Shown here piece by piece: positions 62,201 to 64,000 of a DNA stretch of 64,000 nucleotides. Numbering within the stretch: position 1 is the first letter of the stretch; every line of letters starts with the position of its first letter. Where the stretch lies: assembly GCF_036417845.1 (NCBI RefSeq), contig NC_089982.1, positions 70,631,684 to 70,695,683 on the forward strand, read 5' to 3'. The position numbers and the translations under genes were made by a program. The notes below the pieces were generated by a model. That model was not told where the DNA came from. It saw nothing but the letters and a program-made list of their open reading frames with translations, and ran no database searches. The DNA comes from Apteryx mantelli (Eukaryota > Chordata > Aves > Apterygiformes > Apterygidae).

Positions 62201-62511
62201 ACGTGCACAATTTATAACTTTTAGTGCTGTATGGGAAATACTGAATTAATGGATAAAAACAGTAAATGTTAGTTTTAAGTTAACACAACTGTTGCTACTA
62301 TATAAGTGATAAGTTATATCTGATTTTCTATAGATGATTTTGGTTTCTAAGCATGCACACAGTGTTAAATCAAGTTGGCTTTTACCTGTAGTGAAGATTT
62401 AAGTGGTGTTTTTTTTGTTTTTTTTTTGTTTTTTTTTTTTTTTTACCTTTCTAATAGAGCACTTTAAATCACAGCATTAGATTACTGAAGAGGACATCAT
62501 CTGAACTTATG
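14078..62511 (+). CDS. PROM1: Prominin-1 (CD133), spliced gene, 19 coding exons, 3' end outside window
   Basis: Joining the exons listed separately gives 712 residues that align almost without gaps to prominin-1 (865 residues in human, from memory). The fifth membrane span and the C-terminal tail are therefore missing only because the window ends. Visible parts are a signal peptide (about 1-18), TM1 (about 108-129) followed by Cys-rich CMCRCCDNC (132-140), and TM2 (about 158-180). Next come extracellular loop 1 (about 181-434) with Cys308/Cys317, TM3 (about 437-458), a second Cys-rich loop with the PTTRGC motif, TM4 (about 487-508), and most of extracellular loop 2 with sequons at N554, N587, N605, N622 and N698. 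Family knowledge: prominin-1 is a cholesterol-binding protein of microvilli, cilia and photoreceptor disc membranes, and its loss causes retinal degeneration. All exon junction phases agree, which strongly supports the model. One GC-AG intron is present. Confidence 0.96.
17030..17285. promoter_or_regulatory. Intronic CpG-rich mini-island
   Basis: About 22 CpG dinucleotides in roughly 260 bp, inside an otherwise CpG-poor AT-rich intron. Retained CpGs suggest an unmethylated regulatory element, either an enhancer or an alternative promoter. Mammalian PROM1 is known to use several promoters, so an internal start site is plausible, though a transcript from here would need a downstream in-frame ATG. 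Open frames on both strands (about 67 and 98 codons) are probably a consequence of the base composition. Confidence 0.5.
17166..17179 (+). promoter_or_regulatory. RFX X-box-like site
   Basis: GTTGCCACGGAAAC matches the imperfect inverted-repeat X-box of RFX factors, with GTTGCC and GGAAAC half sites separated by two bases. It sits within the intronic CpG-rich mini-island. RFX factors control ciliary genes, and prominin-1 is a ciliary and photoreceptor membrane protein, so the link is plausible. It rests on a motif match only. Confidence 0.4.
17694..17710. repeat. T17 homopolymer
   Basis: Simple T run in intron 2. Confidence 0.9.
26900..27090 (-). mobile_element. Decayed CR1 LINE fragment (3' end)
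   Basis: The + strand reads degenerate TAGAAT-type repeats (26905-26930), then GGGACCTCTGGAGGTC, then TCCAAATCC, then GCCAGGCCAGCTTCAAAGCT, then CTCTGGGCAACTGGCACCAGT and a TTTGACTACCTTCACA stretch. This is the reverse complement of the terminal 3' part of CR1, so the element lies on the minus strand with its 3' end at the left. It is clearly old and 5'-truncated. CR1 is the dominant LINE of birds and other sauropsids, which supports the taxonomic call. Confidence 0.85.
29445..29503 (+). CDS. PROM1: PROM1 coding exon 2
   Basis: Residues 74-93 of the N-terminal ectodomain (DLIRKLAQQ... ending DYQK). These match the mammalian D-LRKFLQK...DYDK segment. The acceptor is TTATTTTCAG with a good pyrimidine tract; the donor is AAAAG|GTAAAT. 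The exon enters at phase 1 and leaves at phase 0. Confidence 0.93.
30985..31300 (+). mobile_element. Old CR1-like LINE fragment (ORF2 C-terminal/3' region)
   Basis: Diagnostic CR1 phrases appear in the right order on the + strand: a GTTTTGGTCAC stretch, GAATATCTGTTAGGATGATTTTGG, a GAAGAGGGGATGTGATTACT stretch (the usual 'gaggggacatgattgc' block), and AGGGGAAACACCAGGAAG. All frames are degraded. Divergence is high, so this is an ancient copy; the exact subfamily and borders are not determined. Confidence 0.65.
31587..31688. repeat. Near-palindrome / hairpin-forming inverted repeat
   Basis: The left arm (31587-31630) contains AATCATACTTGGTACCATAT and the right arm (31645-31688) contains the near reverse complement, ATGATACCAAATATGATTTT. 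A 14-nt AT-rich spacer separates them. Mismatches are few and mostly transitions. It could be a decayed palindromic transposon (MITE) or a pre-miRNA-like hairpin; neither is proven. Confidence 0.7.
32672..32698 (+). CDS. PROM1: PROM1 coding exon 3, 27-nt cassette microexon
   Basis: Nine codons (PENVVLTLQ, residues 94-102), entering and leaving at phase 0. They match mammalian PETVILGLK. In mammals this 27-nt exon is the facultative exon that separates the two first-described CD133 isoforms. Skipping keeps the frame. Acceptor TGACTTCCACAG, donor TTCAG|GTAATG. Confidence 0.93.
32699..33982 (+). other. PROM1: Intron 4 (1.3 kb)
   Basis: GT-AG intron, phase 0. The middle (about 33180-33350) is unexpectedly GC-rich. 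Minus-strand open frames here (32933-33178, 33360-33563, 33542-33724) read like protein fragments in different frames. They are discussed as a finding; no gene is called. Confidence 0.85.
33983..34188 (+). CDS. PROM1: PROM1 coding exon 4 (TM1, Cys-rich loop, start of TM2)
   Basis: Residues 103-170. Conserved YYE precedes TM1 (about 108-129). The hallmark prominin motif [18 protein letters not shown] (132-149) follows, then TM2 begins. The acceptor is CTGAATTACAG. The donor is AATAAG|GCAAGT, a non-canonical GC donor. This boundary is required because only it joins the split Ser171 codon (AG|T) to the next exon, giving LIISVGV, which aligns with mammalian IIISIGI. Exit phase 2. Confidence 0.94.
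34189..40026 (+). other. PROM1: Intron 5 (5.8 kb), GC-AG type
   Basis: Starts GCAAGT and ends TTTTTTGTAG. Apart from the rare GC dinucleotide the donor fits the U1 consensus well, as usual for GC-AG introns. There is a short palindrome ACTGACAAA-G-TTTGTCAGT near 38812-38830. No exon, RNA gene or transposon that I can recognise lies within. Confidence 0.85.
40027..40147 (+). CDS. PROM1: PROM1 coding exon 5 (end of TM2, start of loop 1)
   Basis: Residues 171-211: [12 protein letters not shown] completes TM2, then [20 protein letters not shown] enters extracellular loop 1. The SNFKDL core is identical to mammalian prominin-1. The donor GCG|GTAAAG is weak, with no AG before GT, and is followed within 25 nt by T-rich and (GT)n sequence. 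Exit phase 0. Confidence 0.94.
40171..40193. repeat. (GT)n microsatellite
   Basis: About 11 GT units starting 23 nt downstream of the exon 5 donor. UG repeats in RNA bind TDP-43 and CELF-type factors, so the position could affect splicing. Confidence 0.9.
40602..40621. repeat. A20 homopolymer
   Basis: Simple A run in intron 6. Confidence 0.9.
41850..41874. repeat. T25 homopolymer
   Basis: Uninterrupted T run in intron 6. It lies 91 nt past a donor-like site at 41759 and 0.85 kb before exon 6. Confidence 0.9.
42723..42786 (+). CDS. PROM1: PROM1 coding exon 6
   Basis: Residues 212-232 of extracellular loop 1. YNTTKDKA is shared with mammals, including the N-glycosylation sequon at N221. Acceptor TCTTTTTTCAG, donor AAATA|GTAAGT, exit phase 1. 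Confidence 0.93.
42787..45185 (+). other. PROM1: Intron 7 (2.4 kb)
   Basis: GT-AG intron, phase 1. It holds an A/C low-complexity patch (about 44338-44377). No other recognisable element. Confidence 0.85.
44338..44377. repeat. A/C-rich low-complexity tract
   Basis: A run, then CCC/AAAAAA, then about ten C in a row, all within intron 7. Confidence 0.85.
45186..45275 (+). CDS. PROM1: PROM1 coding exon 7
   Basis: Residues 233-262 of extracellular loop 1 ([17 protein letters not shown], then [12 protein letters not shown]). It aligns with mammalian [20 protein letters not shown] at equal length but is one of the less conserved exons. The extra Cys in VCPAL is not in the human protein. Acceptor TGTACTACAG, donor GGAG|GTAAAG, exit phase 1. 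Confidence 0.9.
46142..46163. repeat. T22 homopolymer
   Basis: Simple T run in intron 8, upstream of the candidate microexon. Confidence 0.9.
46261..46284 (+). CDS. PROM1: Candidate 24-nt PROM1 microexon (between exons 7 and 8)
   Basis: It is preceded by a long pyrimidine tract (CTCCTTTTTGCTTTATTTCT and on to CTTGAAG) and followed by AAAG|GTAAAA. Exon 7 exits at phase 1 and exon 8 enters at phase 1. These 24 nt fit without changing frame or adding a stop, inserting eight residues (VKVERAIK) before AIRETKEAL. It would be facultative, since mammalian prominin-1 as I recall it has no residues here. Inference from splice signals and phase only. Confidence 0.4.
46931..47148 (+). CDS. PROM1: PROM1 coding exon 8 (loop 1, Cys pair)
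   Basis: Residues 263-335. The start [11 protein letters not shown] is nearly identical to mammalian [11 protein letters not shown]. Amphipathic helical sequence follows, with sequons at N273, N291, N304 and N332. Cys308 and Cys317 match the mammalian pair in the same loop. Acceptor ATCCTTGCAG, donor TGGG|GTAAGA, exit phase 0. Confidence 0.95.
47149..47566 (+). other. PROM1: Intron 9 (418 nt)
   Basis: Short GT-AG intron, phase 0; nothing notable within. Confidence 0.9.
47567..47641 (+). CDS. PROM1: PROM1 coding exon 9
   Basis: Residues 336-360: [19 protein letters not shown] followed by SSLVQK. It aligns with mammalian LPPVDAELDNVNNVLRTDL plus DGLVQQ. Acceptor TTGTTTCCTAG, donor AAAAG|GTATGT, phase 0 to 0. 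Confidence 0.94.
47642..48795 (+). other. PROM1: Intron 10 (1.15 kb)
   Basis: GT-AG intron, phase 0; no recognisable element. Confidence 0.9.
48796..48859 (+). CDS. PROM1: PROM1 coding exon 10
   Basis: Residues 361-381: [20 protein letters not shown] followed by S. It aligns with mammalian [20 protein letters not shown]. Sequons occur at N366 (NDT) and N374 (NQT). The Asn of NQT falls where the human protein has Arg373, the site of a dominant retinal-dystrophy mutation. Donor GTCAG|GTGAGG, exit phase 1. Confidence 0.94.
48860..50620 (+). other. PROM1: Intron 11 (1.8 kb)
   Basis: GT-AG intron, phase 1. A 9-nt candidate microexon (49477-49485) is discussed as a weak finding. No other element. 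Confidence 0.85.
50621..50780 (+). CDS. PROM1: PROM1 coding exon 11
   Basis: Residues 382-434, the membrane-proximal end of loop 1. [20 protein letters not shown] and VEQYDFY align with mammalian [20 protein letters not shown] and LEEYDSY. Sequon at N393. Acceptor TGCTGTTTTAG, donor CTACAG|GTATGT, exit phase 2. Confidence 0.95.
50781..52873 (+). other. PROM1: Intron 12 (2.1 kb)
   Basis: GT-AG intron, phase 2. It contains a 153-codon + strand open frame (50892-51353) and a set of overlapping open frames at 52380-52850, none recognised. A purine-rich stretch lies at about 52075-52190. Confidence 0.85.
52874..53026 (+). CDS. PROM1: PROM1 coding exon 12 (TM3 and second Cys-rich loop)
   Basis: Residues 435-485. 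TM3 (about 437-458) ends in FYYLGLLCG. The strongly conserved cytoplasmic loop [14 protein letters not shown] and SNTGG follow. One of the best-matching exons to mammalian prominin-1. Acceptor CTATTCCTTAG, donor ATGGC|GTGAGT, exit phase 2. Confidence 0.96.
53027..53883 (+). other. PROM1: Intron 13 (857 nt)
   Basis: GT-AG intron, phase 2. A short (TTTA)n/(GTTT)n microsatellite lies at 53594-53622. Confidence 0.9.
53594..53622. repeat. (ATTT)n/(GTTT)n tetranucleotide repeat
   Basis: Three to four ATTT units followed by three GTTT units in intron 13. Confidence 0.85.
53884..54007 (+). CDS. PROM1: PROM1 coding exon 13 (TM4)
   Basis: Residues 486-527. TM4 (about 487-508, [20 protein letters not shown]) is followed by [11 protein letters not shown], which opens extracellular loop 2 with Cys517. 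It matches mammalian GANVEKLICEP closely. Acceptor TTCTTTTTCAG, donor TCAAG|GTGAAA, exit phase 0. Confidence 0.96.
54008..54436 (+). other. PROM1: Intron 14 (429 nt)
   Basis: Short GT-AG intron, phase 0; nothing notable. Confidence 0.9.
54437..54540 (+). CDS. PROM1: PROM1 coding exon 14
   Basis: Residues 528-561 of extracellular loop 2. VLDTPYLL is invariant with mammals, then YLSGILF and the NLTFEKVY segment (sequon N554). Acceptor TGTATTCTAG, donor TACAG|GTAAAA, exit phase 2. Confidence 0.95.
54541..54974 (+). other. PROM1: Intron 15 (434 nt)
   Basis: Short intron, phase 2. A tandem GTTAAGATTTA duplication lies near its start (about 54556-54585). Its 3' end is unusual: a T run is followed by TATATATATAG directly at the acceptor. 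Confidence 0.9.
54975..55059 (+). CDS. PROM1: PROM1 coding exon 15
   Basis: Residues 562-590. [17 protein letters not shown] aligns with mammalian SDCKKNRGTYGTLHLQN, then [10 protein letters not shown] with sequon N587. Donor AGTATG|GTAAGT, exit phase 0. Confidence 0.95.
55060..56444 (+). other. PROM1: Intron 16 (1.4 kb)
   Basis: GT-AG intron, phase 0. Short GTTAAT-type repeats near 55397-55425; otherwise unremarkable. Confidence 0.9.
56445..56591 (+). CDS. PROM1: PROM1 coding exon 16
   Basis: Residues 591-639 of extracellular loop 2. A helical stretch ([18 protein letters not shown]) is followed by [18 protein letters not shown], aligned with mammalian LQDFAACGIDRMNYDSYL. Sequons at N605 and N622. 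Acceptor CCTCTCAG after a long T-rich tract, donor ATGGAG|GTGAGA, phase 0 to 0. Confidence 0.94.
56862..56933 (+). CDS. PROM1: PROM1 coding exon 17
   Basis: Residues 640-663. [17 protein letters not shown] aligns with mammalian VNLLSFAYDLEAKANSL. It follows a 270-nt intron (56592-56861). Acceptor CTTGTTTTAG, donor CAGCTG|GTAAGT, phase 0 to 0. Confidence 0.94.
56934..61028 (+). other. PROM1: Intron 18 (4.1 kb)
   Basis: GT-AG intron, phase 0. A T19 run lies at 58090-58108, and a small hairpin-forming GGGGGAACAATGTTTCCCCC near 58743. No exon or transposon recognised. Confidence 0.88.
58090..58108. repeat. T19 homopolymer
   Basis: Simple T run in intron 18. Confidence 0.9.
61029..61121 (+). CDS. 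PROM1: PROM1 coding exon 18
   Basis: Residues 664-694. [20 protein letters not shown] and [10 protein letters not shown] align with mammalian [20 protein letters not shown] and QQRVLPIEQSL. Acceptor GGTTTTTTGCAG, donor CTATG|GTAAAA, phase 0 to 0. Confidence 0.94.
62034..62051 (+). CDS. PROM1: Candidate 18-nt PROM1 microexon (between exons 18 and 19)
   Basis: TCATCTCTCTTTCCTTTTAC lies upstream, then CTGTCAAG as acceptor. The 18 nt encode KYVKAR, and the donor is a strong CTAGG|GTAAGT. Neighbouring exons both meet at phase 0, so inclusion keeps the frame with no stop. Mammalian prominin-1, as I recall it, has no residues at this point, so it would be facultative or lineage-specific. Splice-signal evidence only. 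Confidence 0.35.
62409..62444. repeat. T-rich tract (exon 19 polypyrimidine tract)
   Basis: 36 nt of T interrupted by two G, ending 13 nt before the acceptor of exon 19. Confidence 0.9.
62458..62511 (+). CDS. PROM1: PROM1 coding exon 19
   Basis: Residues 695-712 ([18 protein letters not shown]). They align with mammalian STLYQSVKILQRTGNGLL. Sequon at N698. Acceptor TTTCTAATAG, donor TTATG|GTAAGC, phase 0 to 0. This is the last coding exon that I can find in the window. Confidence 0.92.
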
Positions 62512-62781
62512 GTAAGCTTTTCCTTCTGGTAACAGGAGCATTTTTGTGATTTAAATCTATCTCCTGTGTGTGCATGGCATATATTTTCAATACAGCTTTT
62601 TCTATTTCTAGCTGTTCTGTTATTAGAAAAAGACTGTAATACACTGAGGTAGTAACGGGGATTTAGAGACCTGTTTTGTTCTGCACAGCTTCCTCTATCT
62701 TGACTTTCACTATGTAGAGCTCTCCATGCATAATTTATTATTTTTACTGTTTATCCAGGATAATTAGTGATACAGAGGAAG

Positions 62782-62809
62782 ACACACACACACACACACA
62801 CACACACAC
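62782..62809. repeat. (CA)14 microsatellite
   Basis: 28 nt of uninterrupted CA repeat in intron 20; potentially polymorphic. Confidence 0.95.
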
Positions 62810-62944
62810 GATTTTTTTGAAATATGAATTGTAAATTTAATTATTAGATGACAAAGTAGGTTTCAGTACAGTTCTGTATACTGTTACTCATGTTACTAAA
62901 AGTGTATCAGTTTTTTCTAGAGTGACAGAACGCATAACTTTTGC

Positions 62945-62968
62945 AAAAAAAAAAAAAAAAAAAAAAAA
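62945..62968. repeat. A24 homopolymer
   Basis: Uninterrupted A run in intron 20, with no recognisable retroelement body upstream. Confidence 0.9.
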
Positions 62969-64000
62969 CCAAACAAGAGAGAGCTTTGTGATTCACATGC
63001 ATAACTAGCTTTTGTCCAGTGTCCAGCTGCTGTTGGGTGCCTCTTTCTTTAGCATGGTGCTTGTTCCCTTCCTGCTCTCGCAGTATCAGCCAAGCTGTGC
63101 AAAGCTGGATCTGTACAGAGGCTTCCCTAGGGCAGTCCACTTGTTTCCCCTCTAATTAGCAGTTAGTGTTTGCGCCACAGTGGCCTCCATGCTCTGTCAG
63201 TCTTTAGAGAATCAGCAACAGGGTGGTTACCTCTCTGGAATCAGTTTCTGGTTGCCACCAGCCTGCTGTGGCTTCTGTAGCAAGAATCCAGCCATACTAC
63301 CACTTAGAGTTGTAGTTACGACAGCTTAATGGGCCATTTCTGCCTCAATTTTTGTTAAGTTTTTCATCCATGCTCAACAGCAGGCCAGCTGCCCTTTCAA
63401 AGATTATAGTTTGAACCTAGGTGGAGAGGTAGGAGGCCTTGAAATAAGGTGTTGTTAAGAAAATGATGGTGTTTGACCCATAAGTATGTTTAAGAAAAGT
63501 CTCTACAGTTTGAGGCTGTATGTATGTTATCCTTTGTATGTGAGCTTTGGCAAACTATGGGATTGTATTGTTTCCTGTTACTGATACTGAAAAAGTATCT
63601 CAGTTTCTTAATCCTTTTGGATGCTGATTAGCAGTGTAGTCTAGCTGGTAATTGAGTCATGATAGTATGTAGCCCAGTGACTTCTCCTTCCTCTGCATCA
63701 TATATGTAGATGTATGTAGGTGTTCCTCACCTACAAGTATGTAGGTGTATGTACATGCATTGATGTGCCATGAAGTAGAGTATGCTTTAAATTCTTTGGT
63801 TAAATAAAATCTTAAGTTTAGCTATTTTGTAGGTTTGTCCACTGTTGTAGGACCTGAAGGTTGGCTGTCGCAGGAGATGAAATTATCTCCACTCTTAGGA
63901 AAAGAAAAGAGAACAGTAAAGAAAGCTGGTCTAGTATATAAATCCATCATGTAGGATCCAGGAAAAGTTACTGCTGATAACCACTAGCACCTTACTCTGT

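Larger units (their letters stand above)
61122..62457 (+). other. PROM1: Intron 19 (1.3 kb) with a candidate microexon
   Basis: GT-AG intron, phase 0. It contains a tandem CTAGCAATTATAT duplication (about 61344-61376), an 18-nt candidate microexon (62034-62051) and a T-rich tract of 36 nt (62409-62444) that serves as the pyrimidine tract of exon 19. Confidence 0.85.
62512..64000 (+). other. PROM1: Intron 20, continues past the window
   Basis: Starts at a good donor. I find no sequence resembling the next conserved prominin block (the TRILASLDFAQ-like segment), so the next exon lies beyond 64000. It holds (CA)14 at 62782-62809, A24 at 62945-62968, and TATGTAG-type repeats with a GTAGGTG/CACCTAC hairpin near 63700-63760. 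Confidence 0.85.

Noticed and set aside
1..64000. CRISPR arrays, tRNA or rRNA genes, operons, phage or plasmid modules
   Set aside because: None seen. The region is a vertebrate split gene, and the short tandem repeats present are microsatellites and small duplications without regular spacers.

Overview
The window is vertebrate nuclear DNA, most likely avian. The evidence is two decayed CR1 LINE fragments, a GC-rich CpG-island promoter, and a split gene whose deduced protein aligns from end to end with prominin-1 (PROM1/CD133). CR1 also occurs in turtles and crocodilians, so 'bird' is probable rather than proven. There is no sign of bacterial, plasmid or phage DNA. Alignments to human prominin-1 rest on memory of that protein.

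Layout. Positions 1-7550 are upstream intergenic sequence with no gene that I can support. Positions 7560-8600 form a strong CpG island that probably holds the PROM1 promoter and a non-coding first exon, with the best donor at 8017/8018. The initiator ATG is at 14078. Nineteen coding exons on the + strand follow, with consistent splice phases throughout. They give 712 residues: signal peptide, N-terminal extracellular region, TM1, cysteine-rich cytoplasmic loop, TM2, large extracellular loop 1, TM3, second cysteine-rich loop, TM4 and most of extracellular loop 2. The fifth membrane segment and the cytoplasmic tail lie beyond position 64000, so the gene is cut by the window edge. One gene therefore accounts for about 56 kb of the 64 kb.

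How it works. Prominin-1 is a five-span, cholesterol-binding glycoprotein of plasma-membrane protrusions such as microvilli, primary cilia and photoreceptor disc evaginations. The deduced protein keeps both cytoplasmic cysteine clusters and at least twelve N-glycosylation sequons in the extracellular loops.

Points of interest. One intron (34189-40026) uses a GC donor. The 27-nt cassette exon that separates the two classic CD133 isoforms is present. Three in-frame microexon candidates (24, 18 and 9 nt) sit in introns at the correct phase. A CpG-rich mini-island with an RFX X-box-like site lies inside the 15-kb second intron. A near-palindrome of about 102 nt in intron 3 could be a pre-miRNA-like hairpin or a MITE. 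A (GT)n tract follows the weak donor of exon 5. The site of the human R373C retinal-disease residue appears to be Asn within an N-glycosylation sequon here. I found no multi-gene or previously undescribed system; the novelty, if any, lies in these splicing and regulatory details.
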